64,000 nucleotides of DNA, taken from positions 2,699,501 through 2,763,500 of the forward strand of contig CANJKZ010000010.1 in the NCBI GenBank assembly GCA_947471745.1. The letters run 5' to 3'. The notes under the pieces are model-generated. The model saw only the letters and a list, made by a program, of their open reading frames with translations, was not told where the DNA came from and did not search any database. The position numbers and the translations under genes are program-made. Shown one piece after another: positions 1 to 10,749 of the stretch. The stretch's first letter is position 1. The number at the start of each line of letters is the position of its first letter. This DNA comes from Closterium sp. Naga37s-1 (lineage: Eukaryota > Streptophyta > Zygnematophyceae > Desmidiales > Closteriaceae).

Positions 1-109
1 GTCATTCTCCTGTATCTCGCCCAACATGGCCCTCGCTAGCGCTTCCTTTGCGGCTGACCGCTCTATCGGGGGTTGCACTACTGCTGCCTTATCCCGCTTT
101 CGCTCCCAT

Positions 110-1010
110 CGTAGCTGCGAGTGGTACATCCGGATCATCGCCACGAGCCAGTGCATGGCATTCAGGTCCATGGCTCTCCCCAATGCCCGTCTCCTATCGA
201 CTTCGGTCACCTCCGGGTGCGCGGTTGCATCCTCCATGAAACCCATCGCTAGCTCCCTCTCAGCGCCGTCGGCTCTTGCCACTCCCGCGCCGCGCAATCA
301 TACACCAGCCCCGGCCCCGGAACTTCGCCGTGCATCTTAAAGGCTGCCGCTCCCTCATAAGATACGAACGTTGGCCATGCCTGCCGCGGCTTCCCCACCT
401 CATTGCATGCAAATTGTGTCGGGTGATCTGGCTGCGTCACCGGCGCGGGCATCCTCCCCGGCTCCAAGATATCTTCCACCAGCAGTGGCACAGGTTGGTC
501 CATTAGCGAAAGTATGTGCTATAAAGCTGCCTCCGTTACCCCATTCGTCCAATAGCGGCGCACTCTGTGTGTTCTGCTGCTCCGTTTGAATGCGCTATAT
601 TAGCGGCAGCACTCGCACCAGTTCCCTGAAGAGACCACTTCTCTCGTCTCTCATGCCTCTGCCCGCTCCTGCCCACGAATACCCTTGACATTCCCACCCT
701 GCGACGACCACATCAATCTTCCCCCACTCCCATATAGTGCTCTCGTATATCAGGCGTATGTCGCAGGCCTGGCTTCTCATACTGGCCTCCATCGCCACCG
801 TCATTAGCTGGTGCGGGTACCTCTTTTGCAGCTTGTCGGCATGGCACCACGCCATTTTCACCAACTCCATATCCGTAGGATCCACTTCTCTATGTATGCC
901 CCCGCCTTCAACAATGCCGCCAATCCGGTACCGATGCCGCGGTTGAGTTCTAACACCACTGTGGGTCCGAACAGCTTGTTAGTGTCCGTGTAGAGTGGCT
1001 TCAGGTCCAC
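110..1010 (-). pseudogene. cytosine-C5 DNA methyltransferase region inside the gypsy-type element
   Basis: A C5 cytosine methyltransferase transfers a methyl group from S-adenosylmethionine to cytosine in DNA. Several family hallmarks appear in the right order on the minus strand. Around 960-880 there is a motif I-like S-adenosylmethionine loop (VVLELNRGIGTGLAALLKAG). Around 715-660 there is a motif IV-like catalytic segment (DVVVAGWECQGYS) followed by the typical GMRDERSGLFRELVRV helix. Around 230-130 there is a motif IX/X-like end with ELAMGF and RRRALGRAMDLNAMHWLV. The region follows the protease in the same orientation with no sign of a separate promoter, so it looks like element cargo rather than a host gene. 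Retrotransposons carrying such enzymes have been reported in dinoflagellates and a charophyte alga (from memory). The copy is broken. Confidence 0.72.
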
Positions 1011-1199
1011 ATCTCCCTCGTTTTCCTTGGTTGTCGCCGCTAGCATTCTCACAATCTGCTGCCATGAGGGCACTCTCGGTTCTTCCCACAGCTCAGCCTC
1101 TGTGCACTGGTACGCTTCTCTTGGTTCCCTCCGCACGAAGCGCACCGGCAGCGTACCGATGGGGCCGTTGTCTTCCCAATAGCGCACCCAATATTGCAC

Positions 1200-1570
1200 T
1201 CTCTCCTCCCACATGCAGATCGTCGATCCTATCCCAGAAATATATTCCACCCCGATCACCAGGTCAAAGTCCTCTGACTCCGACACCCCACAGTACACCC
1301 TCAGCGTGCATTCTTCAGGTGTTCCCGGATTCAGCACCAGTGCCATGGACTGCCGAGTCTTCGACATCCACTTCGCCTCCCCTTGCGGACATTAGCAAGT
1401 ACCCTTCTGGTATCAGCCGTTCTGGCCTGCACAACTGCAGCTTTTCCGCTAGCCGCTTGCTAATCAGCACGTGAGCCGCTCCTGTGTCTACGATCGCTCG
1501 TTGAGCCCGCAGACCCCCCATCGTAATTGCCCCTGGTTTTATTGTCAGCAATGTGGCTTGACAGATCATG
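1200..1570 (-). pseudogene. retropepsin-like protease region of the gypsy-type element
   Basis: A retroviral-type aspartic protease that would process the polyprotein. The active-site signature IVDTGAAHVLISKRL lies near 1490 on the minus strand, followed by the flap-like stretch and a downstream DLVIGVEYI segment, the usual ending of a pepsin-like fold (hydrophobic-hydrophobic-G). It sits directly between gag and the methyltransferase region. Confidence 0.65.
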
Positions 1571-1729
1571 CGCTCCCACGGATGCCGATATGCGGCTCCT
1601 TCTCCCACTTCGCTTTCACTGGCCCGCCTCCTTGGGCCATCTTCGTGTCGCTCGTCTTCCCTGAACAGTTGCCTGCGTGCGCCACTCCTCAAGCCCAACT
1701 CCTCTCGATCCCGAGCCGGCTGAGCCATC

Positions 1730-3165
1730 AGCATGAACTCTCGCTCATCCGACTCTTCCTCCTCCTGTGCCACAATTGCAGGCTGCTTTCTTCCGCTGCC
1801 TCCAGCTCTGCTAGCTGTGCTCTCAAGCATGCCATGGTGGCCTGCCGATCCTCCCCTCCTTCCGCTCCCCGCCGGTCCCTCCGGTTCGCATAGCAGTCCG
1901 CTTCTCGATGCCGTCGTCTCCCGCAGCGCATGCAGACTGGCTCCCCAGGGCATTCCCGTCGTAAGTGCTTGCGACTTCCGCAGAGCGAACACGCCGCTGG
2001 GTTCCAACAATCCCTGCGTAGGAGTCCTTGCTGTCCACAATTATGACACCGGCGAGTCTCCTCCCTTTCTCTGTCATCCGCTTCCTCATACGCGGACGTA
2101 GCCGCCCATGCCGGTCGCCTCCTCTCCGGCCCCCGGTCCACCGTCTGCTCCACTTTGTAGAGTCTGCGCCCAGTTTCCACGCGCTTCACTATCTCATACG
2201 CCTCCTTGAGTGTGGCTTCTGGGTCCAGTTCAAACACGCGCACCTCCACATCCTGCCGTGACGGTTGAGTTAGACCGTGGACGAATTTTCCTATCAGCCG
2301 CCCCTGATCCTGACAGTTCATGTCTTCACCCAGCTCCACCAACCTCCCGTAATATGCGAGCAGAGACTCCCCTTCTCTCCGCCTGAATGCTCAAAATTCC
2401 ACCACTCGCTCAGTGGTTGCACCAGAAACTGCTCTCGTAGCATCGTCAGGAAGCACGCCGTCGGATCTCGCTCCCCCGGCGCTCGCCCCGGCGCCCACTT
2501 CAACAGCTCTCTCCGTGATATTCGATAGTACATCTCTGCCTCTCCCACCAACATATTTGCCAATCCCCGGAAAACCTCCTCCGGATCTAGCTGATCTTTT
2601 GCCCACCGTGCTTGCAGGTTCTCCAGACAGCTCTCTCCGTGATATTCGATAGTACATCTCTGCCTCTCCCGCCAACGTATTCGCCAATCCCCAGAAAACT
2701 CCTCCGGATCTAGTTGATCTTTTGCCCACCGTGCTTGCAGGTTCTCCAGCTACATCACATAGTTTTTGAGACTTGGCCCGCGTCGAGCATCTCTCGAGAA
2801 TCTCTCTGGTAGCTGGGAATACCTCCAGCGCTGCATCGTCGCTTCGTCTCCGTGCCTTGCCATGAGGCACTTCGCTGATATCCGCTCTGCCCCCCTAGCT
2901 GCCACCGCGGCCTTGTTTGCGTCCTTTCCTGACCTTGTAATCCGCCAGGCGTGTTCTCCCCACCGCCTGCCGTTCCCATCTGAGCGCCTTCCCTGGGGCC
3001 GGTCGCTCCATCGCTGGGCCTATTCTGCCCTTCCATATCCTGGTGCACCGGCGGTGGATTCACCTCTTGCTGACCCCCAGCTCCCTCCACCAAATTCTCT
3101 TGCTTCGCCTGCTTCGGTCTTACTCCTTCTACCAGCCTTCCCGACCGCAATCGCATAGACTGCAT
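1730..3165 (-). pseudogene. gag region of the gypsy-type element
   Basis: The gag region forms the particle shell and binds the element's RNA. A likely start is the Met at 3165, followed by a basic, Gln/Gly-rich N-terminal part. The middle (around 2340-2160) has the helical look of a retrotransposon capsid (VHGLTQPSRQDVEVRVFELD). Three zinc knuckles follow at about 2050-1920: CHNCGQQGLLRRDC, CSLCGSRKHLRREC and CMRCGRRRHREADC, each with C-x2-C-x4-H-x4-C spacing or close to it. Three knuckles are more than the one usual in copia gag, which is part of the reason for the gypsy-type call. Fossil sequence, not a working gene. Confidence 0.72.
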
Positions 3166-3748
3166 GTTTGTAAGTTCTGACCCTTCCTAATTCATTCTGA
3201 CTGCGGATATGGCTTCGTTGCAAGACTGCTTATCTTCAAGAGAAATCACATTAATTCACGAAAACTAACACGCAATTGCAGGCCCTAGCCCAGGACCCCC
3301 TTTGAAGTACTCCTACCACCACCCCGGCTAGGCAATGCTAACAGACAAAGTGCTGCTAACTACCCAGCTTGCCACCCATACGGCCATCTTGCCTTCGCCA
3401 GCTAGTGGCTGCGTCTTCCAGCTCGTCTTGGACTCGGTGTCTGCAAAACAGGGAAAGAACCATTGTCATGCACACCACATACCCTTCATTCAGGGGTGCC
3501 CAACCACGTCAGCATGCTGTAAATCCTTGCCGCTGCTTCCGTTCCCCGACCCTCCCGCACCACCTTCTGCCACTCTGGATCTTGAATGCCTTACTTTGCC
3601 GAGCTGCCCGCCCAGTCTTGCCTCTGGCCTCTCCGCTCTCCGCTGCTGGGTGCTTTGCATACAAATATACAGTACCCCCTATCGCGCTCACCCATCCCTC
3701 TGTCGGTATATCTTAGGCATAACCGAATTCTGACAAGTGATACGAACC

Positions 3749-6700
3749 ATAAGTGCGTTACTTAGCGATATAAGTGGTCTTAAGAGTAAGTGCGCTACTA
3801 AGCTGTATGAGTGGTACTAAGAGTGATTGCGATACACAGCCATATGAGCGGTACTACGAGTATGTAAATTACATAGCCATATTAGTAGTATTAAGAAGAA
3901 ATGTGTTACTTCGCGATATGAGTGGCACTAAGAGTAAGTGCGTTACTTAGCCATATGAGTGGTGCTAAGAGTAAGTGTGCTACTAAGCTGTATAAGTGGT
4001 ACTAAGAGTGATTGCATTACATAGCCATATGAGCGGTACTAAGAATAAGTACCTTTCTTAGCCATACGAGTGGCCATAGGAGAAAGTGAGTTAGTTAGCC
4101 ATATGAGTGGTACAAAGACTAATTTAGTTACTTTGCGATAAGTATGAGTAAATGCACTACTTAGCCATATGAGTGGTACTAAAAGTAAGCGTGTTGCTTA
4201 GCCATATGAGTGGTACTAAGACTAAGTACGTTACGTAGCCATATATGTGGTACTAAGAGTTTTTGCGTTCTTTAACGATATGAGTGGCACTAAAAGTAAG
4301 TGCATTACTTAGCCACATGAGTGGTACTAAGAGTAAGTCCATGAATAAGCGATGTGAGTGGTACTAAGAGTAGAGACGTTACTTCGCCATATGAGACGTA
4401 CTAAGAATAAGTCCGATACTTAGCGATATGAGTGGTGCTAATAATGAGCGCGTTACTTAGCTATATGAGTGGTACTAAAAGTAATTGCGTTATATAACCA
4501 TGTGAGTGGTACTACGAGTAAGTGCGATACTTAGTCATATGACTCGTAAGAACAGTAAGAGCGTTACTTAGCGATATGAGTGGTACTAAGAGTAATTGCA
4601 TTACATAGCCATATGATGGTACTACGAGTAAGTGCATTGCTTAGCCATATGAGTGGTACTAAGAGTAAGTGCGCTATTTACCCATATGAGTGGTACTAAA
4701 ATATTGCGTGTTACTTAGCCATATGAGTGGTACTAAGAGTTAGTGCGTTACTTTGCCATATGAGTGGTACTAAGAGTAAGTGCGCTATTTACCCATATGA
4801 GTGGTACTAAAATAAAGCGTGTTACTTAGCCATATGAGTGAAACTAAAAGTTAGTGCGTTACTTTGCCATATGAGTCAAACTAACAGTAAGTGCATCACT
4901 AAGCCATATGCGTGGTACGAAGAGTTAGTGCGTTACTTAGAGATATGAGTGGTACTAAGAATAGGTGCGTTACTTAGCGATATAAGTGGTATTATGAGTA
5001 AGTGCATCACTTAGCCATATGCGTGGTACTAAGAATGAATGCATTACTTAGCGATATGAGTGGAAGTAAGAGTAAGTACGCTACTTAGCAATATGAGTGG
5101 TACTAGGAGTAAGTGCGGTCTTTAGCGATATGAGTGGTACTAAGAATTAGTGCGTTACTTAAAGATATGAGTGGTACTAAGAATAAGTGTGTTACTTAGC
5201 ACATGAGTGGTACTAAGAGTAAGTGCGTCAGTTGGCAATATGAGTGATACTAGGAGTGAGTGCGTTACTTAGCGATATGAGTGTTACTAAGAGAAAGTGT
5301 GTTACTTAGCCATATGAGTGGTACTAAGAGTAAATGCGTTACTTAGCCATATGAGTGGTACTAAGAGTAAATGCGTTACTTAGCCATATGAGTGGTACTA
5401 AGAGTAAATGCGTTACTTAGCCATATGAGTGGTACTAAGAGTACTTGCGTTACATAGCTGAGTGGTAGTAAGAATAAGTGTGTTAGTTAGCCATATGAGC
5501 GGTACTAAAAGTATGTGCGTTACTTAGCATATGAGTGGTAAGAACAGTAAGTGTGCTACTTATCTGTATGAGTGGTGCTAAGAGTAATTGCGTTACATAA
5601 CCATATGCTGGTACTACGAGTAAGTGCATTACTTAGCCATATGAGTGGTACTAAGAGTAAATGCGCTAACTACCCATATGAGTGGTACTAAAAGTAAGCG
5701 TGATACTGATACTTACCCATATGAGTGGTACTAAGAGTCTGTGCGTTACTTAGCCATATAGGTAGAACTAAAAGTAAGCGCGTTACTTAGCCATATGAGT
5801 GGTACTATGAGTAAGTGCGTCACTTAGCGATATGGGTGGTACTAAGAGTATGTGCGTCACTTAGCGATATGAGTGGTACTAGGAGAAATTGCGTTACATA
5901 GCCATATTTGGTGGTGCTAAGAGTTAATGTGTTACTTAGCATTACGAGTGGCACTTAGAGTAACTGCGTTACTTGGCCATATGAGCGGCAATAAGAGTAA
6001 GTGCGTTATTTAGCGATATGAGTGGTACTTAGAGTAAGTGTGTTAGTGAGTGGTACGAAGCTGTATGAGTGGTACCAAGAGTAAGTGCGTTACTTAGCCA
6101 TATGAGCAGTACTAAGAGTAAGAGAGGTTAACTGAGCCATATGAGTGGTACGAAGAGTAAGTGCGTTACTTTGTTATATAAGTGGTAGTAAGAGTAAGAG
6201 TGTTACTTAGCGATATGGGTGGTACTAAGTAAATGTGCGTAATTAAGCTGTATGAGTGGCACCAAGATTAAGTTCGTTACTTTGTCATATGAGTGGTACA
6301 AACAGTAAGTGCGTTACTTAGCGATATGATGGTACTACGACTAAGTGCATTACATAATCATATTAGTGGTCCTAAAAGTAAGTGCGCTTTTTAGCCATAT
6401 GAGCGGTACTAAAAGTATGTGTGCTACTTAGGCATATGAGTGGTACTAAAAGAGGGTGCGTTACTTAGCAAAATGAGTGGTACTAAGAATAAATGCCTTA
6501 TTTAGCCATATAAGTGGTACGAAGAATTAGTTCATTACTTTGCGATATGAGTGGTAGTAAGAGTAAGTGCGCTACTTACCCTTATGAATGGTAGTAAGAG
6601 TACATGCGTTACTTAGCCTTATAAATGTTACTTAGCCATATGAGTGCTACTAAGAGTACGTGCGTTACTTAGCCTAATGAATGGTACTAAGAGTAAGAGC

Positions 6701-6774
6701 GTTACTTACCGATATTAGAGCGACTAATGGCAAGTGCATTACGTAGCCATATGAGAGGTACTAAGAGTAAGTGT
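3749..6774. repeat. 37-bp tandem satellite, about 80 degenerate copies
   Basis: About 3.0 kb of head-to-tail copies of a 37-bp unit. In plus-strand order it holds TTACTTAG, CCATATGAGTGG, TA and CTAAGAGTAA, then a spacer such as GTGCG. Best-conserved copies lie at 5290-5450, where four to five units differ by only one or two bases; many others carry substitutions or small indels. The array is AT-richer than everything around it. No open frame or gene is visible. Each unit can fold on itself (see findings). The right end is cut by a family A LTR at 6775. Confidence 0.95.
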
Positions 6775-7968
6775 TGTCAACGGGAGTTGTGGTTGGCCCC
6801 GTCCTCGCTTGGGCGGAGCCGACTTGGTGGTCGGTATGCGGGAGTTGCAGCAGACCTTCAGCAGTGGCCGAGCTGGTCGACAGGGCTGGTCGACCTACAC
6901 GATGTCACTACGATGGCGCCGACTTAAGGAGGGCGCCGACTTCGGGTGGTCGACTTGGGTGGTCAACCACGGGTGTGGTCGACCTGGTGTGGTTGACTGG
7001 GGCTGGTCGTCAACCGGGGTGGTCGCCGAGCACGAAGCTGTTGATCGCCCGGGGGGGGGGTTGCCCGGTCGACCAGGTTACACGGGCGACGGGGTCTTGC
7101 GAGGTGCGCGATCGTCGTCCAGGAGGATTAGCGAATTCGACCTACGGTTAGGTATCCCGAGGTCGACATGGCTCCACAGGTGCAACCGTCGGCACGTGGC
7201 ACCTGCGCAATGTGCGCAATGCACGTTGTGCTTAACAGTCACCTGGCACCTGCATATTAGGTGCGCGCACATGCGCACATGGTGGCCTGATGCTAGTGTG
7301 CTAGCACCCCAGCCTTGCAGGTCGACTGAGGATGCCTGAGGACGCCTGAGGTCGCCCAGCTGGCAAGTCGCCTTCATGCTGTGTTGGAAGTCGACTTGGC
7401 TGTGGGCTAGGTTTTTAGACTCTGATGTAGTCAATGTTGCCTATCTTCCTTGTACCATTGTTCTGAACTTTTCCTAGTGAAATTCTTGCCAACTTCCCCC
7501 GTGAACTTGCAAGTAGTGCGTGCATAAGAAAACAACTAAGGAATCAACACAGAGATCACTCTAGCCCCTTACCTAGCCTCTAGTCTAGCACGGCACACGA
7601 CTTACCTTTCAGTCTGGTCGACTGAGTCCCAGTTACCTATTGTCTTCGTAGGCCGGCAGCTGTGCGTTGGTCACCATGGTTGGCGTAGGTGAAACTGGTG
7701 TTTCAAACACCTTGGGGGCACGGCTAGAGACGCGAGGAGACGCCATGAGGCCAACGAATACGGGCCAAACCTCACGTCGGCGGTCGTCGAGGCGGGCATC
7801 CGCACCATGTTGGCGGAGAAGCACCCTACTCGACCGATGAACAACAAGGGCGGCGTCGACGTCGGCGTCAACGCCGGGGACCAAGTCGACAGCAGTGCGG
7901 GAGGCACGTAGAGGCAAAGGGGAGTAATCCACGCCGACGAAGTTGGCGGCGTTTAGGCGCAAGGGATG
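6775..7968 (+). mobile_element. Family A copia fragment: 5' LTR and leader
   Basis: This starts with TGTCAACGGGAGTTGTGG, the family A LTR start also seen at 8104, 28333 and 34706 and, inverted, at 38290 and 43668. The LTR part runs to about 7600. It is followed by the family's leader (about 7600-7968), which matches 29315-29665 of the large family A element, including the shared stretch GTAGGCCGGCAGC. The copy stops where the family B LTR begins at 7969. Fossil, incomplete. Confidence 0.8.
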
Positions 7969-9694
7969 TGTTCGTTGCAAATTCACATTGCACAACATCC
8001 TGCCGTCTGTTTGTACGAGTATGCGTGTGCGGATGCATTTGCGTATGAATGATCTGTTCGTGTGTTCGGAAGAGCTCGCAAAGAAACCCAACATGGAAGC
8101 TTTTGTCAACGGGAGTTGTGTGTGGCCCCGTCCTCGCTTGGGCAGAGCCGACCTCATGGTCGGGTGTACGGGGGAGTGCAGCCGACCTCCAGCAGTGGGC
8201 GAGCTGGTCGACGAGGAGGTCGACCTGCACGGGGGCCACTGCGACGGGCGTCGACTTCAGGGCGCCCAGTTTAGGGTGGTTGACCAGGAGGTCGACCGAA
8301 CCTGGTGGTCAACGACGGAGGGGCCAACGTCGACCTCGACAGGGGAGGCTGGGGACGTCGAGCTGAAGAGCGTCGAGTAGGACGCCGAGCAGCTGGGTGT
8401 CGAGTAGCAGGGCGCCGGGGTGGAGGGCGCCGACCTTGGGTGCTCAACGAGGGGTCGACCAGGGAGGACGCCAACCTGACAGTGTCGACCTGCAAAGCAG
8501 GTGCATCGTTGTCCCGCGAGCTGTGCAGCCGACTTGCTGCGGCGTTGGCGCATCGCGGACCTGCAATGTTGGCAAGCGGCAACTTTGCTCTGCTGGAGTG
8601 CGATCGACCAAGTCGTGCTGGCACGCGGTCGACCGTGCTGCGCTGGCAGTCGAGCAACAACTTTGCTAGGTCTGATGTAGTCTGTGTTGCTAGTGTTGTT
8701 CCAACCATTGTTCTGAACTTTTGCTAGTGAAACTCTTGCCAACTTTTCCCATGAACCAGCAAGTAGTGCAAGCACACGTGAACGACTAAGGAACGAACGC
8801 ATAGCTCCCGTTTATAGAGTTATCTCTGCGGCTTTGGAGTTTCGTTGATTTGAATGCGCAAATTCAGTTTTATCCAACTCGGAATTATACTGTTTCATTT
8901 GGCTAACTATAATGTAGCAAGGCAAGCACTATAGGGGTACAATTTAATTGAAGGTTGGCTGTTGTTTATCTGTATTTGCATGCTACAGGCCCAGGGAAAA
9001 CCAGCGGAACCAGCTTTTGGCTGGTCGGGCAAGGACAAAACAGGTTCTGTTTTTAGGACCTGAACCTGGTTGTTGTATTCCCAGGTTGGAAAAACAGAAC
9101 TAGAGGTTGTATACCAACTCACCACCTGCTGTTTTGTCCAGCCAGGTTGGTTCTGCTGCTTGGAATTAATTGGGGTCATCACTGGTTGTACCCAGATTGA
9201 TTCCCAAGGTCCTTGCTAGCTAGAACTATTTATTCCTTCTCTATTTGTACCATGATATAGTCAATTTGATTCAAGCAAACTCCTCCTTTGCTGAAATTTC
9301 GTTTCTACGCGGTTCAACGGTGGAATGCTACCAAATCATCGCTAGTACGCTAGCACTACGACGCTAGTTCAACGCTGTCCGAGCCATAGCTTCGTAATGG
9401 CATAACTTTTCGCGAGGCAACTTGGTTCATTCTAATGCTCTTGGAGCGAGCTTCGATATAGCAAATTCTCAACTTAATCTGATCGACGGTCTGCATGGTA
9501 CGCTGGGCAACGTACAAGGTACTCTTGTTATTTGATGAAGTCATTCTTGACTCCTCTCTCTACAAACTCGGACCCGAGGATAGGGGCTGGTCTTGTATTA
9601 GGCACCCAGGGACCCTTGGAGGACACTCCGGAGAGAGGTTTTAATTTTAATTAAGTCTTTATAACCTGAGTTCTTTAGGCCCTTTACACCAACA
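7969..9694 (+). repeat. 5' LTR of the family B element, with a nested solo LTR
   Basis: Begins TGTTCGTTGCAAATTCAC and ends TTTACACCAACA. It aligns with 14007-15093 along its whole length once the insert at 8104-8830 is set aside. Without the insert and one target-site copy it is about 1.0 kb, close to the 3' LTR's 1,087 bp. Confidence 0.85.
8104..8830 (+). mobile_element. Solo LTR of family A inside the family B 5' LTR
   Basis: Starts TGTCAACGGGAGTTGTG and ends GTTATCTCTGCG. It is flanked by a perfect 5-bp target-site duplication GCTTT at 8099-8103 and 8831-8835. The 3' LTR of the host element (around 14235) has the uninterrupted site GGAAGCTTTGCAG. No internal region is present. This is the normal result of recombination between the two LTRs of an inserted element. 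Confidence 0.93.
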
Positions 9695-9698
9695 ATCT

Positions 9699-9710
9699 TG
9701 TATTAGAGCT
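9699..9710 (+). other. Primer binding site of the family B element
   Basis: TTGTATTAGAGC lies four bases after the 5' LTR. It is two changes away from TGGTATCAGAGC, the copia-type site complementary to initiator methionine tRNA, and is seen in clean form (inverted) at 24462-24473 and 39373-39384 in this window. Confidence 0.7.
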
Positions 9711-9859
9711 GTGTTATAGTGATCCTCGTTATAGGTAGCTATAGTGGGCAATAGCTCAGCGGGAGCTGGTGAATCTTCAGCCCAAGATCGTAGCGGCAAC
9801 CAAGATTCTGGTGTTTCAGCGCCAAGGGGGCGCGAACAAACCAGGGCTCGCTGATCAAG

Positions 9860-10700
9860 GAGGTGCTGAAAATTTTCACTATCGAGAAGTTCAATGGTGA
9901 GGGCTATGATGATTGGGCCTGGAAAATGCAACTCTACTTCCGTCAGATCGGTTTGCCGAAACTAATGAATGTGGAGGAGCTTACACCGAGTGACCCCGCC
10001 CTGCAGAAAGATTGGGACGAGCGCGCCTCGGCTGGCTACTACTTGATGTCGCAAAGTTTGGAGCTGAACCAGCGTCACCACGTCATGCACCTGCAGTCGG
10101 AGGCTAATTGCGGTCCGAATGCGTGGACTGTGCTGAAGATGCTGCACGCCTCTACCTCCGTCGCCGCGACGCTCATGATGGAGATGGAGCTGTCCACGTT
10201 GCGCTTGAGTGAGGGAGAGCCGATACAACCTGTTATTGGCAAGATGCGTGACCTCTACGCGAAGCTGGCGATCGCGGGAATCACCTATCCGGAGCAGACC
10301 AAATGCTTGAAGATGATCTCACTGCTCCCGGAATCGTGGCTTCAATTCACGAGCGGATTGAGCCTGCCGCAAAACCAGAACTTGTGGACGCTCGAGTGGG
10401 TGCGGACGAAGATTCTGGAGGAGGACTTCCGTCGCCGCCAATTGAGGGGTGGAGACGACGGCAGCAGTGGCTACGAGATGCAAGGGAGCCGACGTGGCAG
10501 AGGACGTGGCTTCGGTGGTGCTGGACGCGGTGCAAAGAAGGACAACGACTCCAACGACCAACAAGGAGGTACCGGTTGGGGTCGCGGTGCGAAATCTGGA
10601 CGTGGGGGCAAGTCGGGTGCTGGTGGCAAAATGAAAGGGAGTTGTTGATATTGTGAGAAGGAGGGGCATCCCTGGTTCTTGTGTTATAAGAAACCCGAAG
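9860..10700 (+). pseudogene. gag region of the family B copia element
   Basis: A copia gag (UBN2/DUF4219 type). The opening KFNGEGYDDWAWKMQLYF is the family's W-containing start, followed by the helical core ending in LPESWLQFTSGL and WVRTKILEEDFRRRQ. Next come a Gly/Arg-rich RNA-binding linker (about 10450-10640) and a CCHC-type knuckle region (about 10645-10690). Fossil. Confidence 0.82.
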
Positions 10701-10749
10701 GTTGGACCCCCCCGAATCGTCACCAGGATGGCGGCGCGTGGAGGAACCA

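Larger units (their letters stand above)
1..3735 (-). mobile_element. Ty3/gypsy-type LTR retrotransposon fossil carrying a DNA methyltransferase
   Basis: Read on the minus strand, the order is a non-coding leader (about 3735-3170), gag (about 3165-1730), an aspartic protease (about 1570-1200) and a cytosine-C5 methyltransferase region (about 960-110). The element runs off the left edge, so reverse transcriptase, integrase and the 3' LTR would lie outside the window. The 5' LTR boundary could not be fixed; the 560 bases upstream of gag probably hold part of it. Family call: the gag layout with several CCHC knuckles followed by a DTGA retropepsin suits Ty3/gypsy better than Ty1/copia, but without RT this is inference. 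The copy is broken, with several breaks. The right edge abuts the 37-bp satellite. Confidence 0.75.

Noticed and set aside
595-885. Methyltransferase fragment as an independent host gene
   Set aside because: It sits in line with gag and protease on the same strand, and further methyltransferase hallmarks flank it on both sides, so element cargo is the simpler reading.
3749-6774. Telomeric or subtelomeric repeat
   Set aside because: The 37-bp unit has no TTTAGGG- or TTTTAGGG-like core, and the array is internal with transposons on both sides.
7078-8380. Several 100-180 codon frames in family A LTRs (also near 28318-29070, 34433-35046 and 42883-43730)
   Set aside because: They recur on both strands wherever the GTCGAC-rich LTR occurs and reflect its lack of AT-rich stop codons, not conserved proteins.
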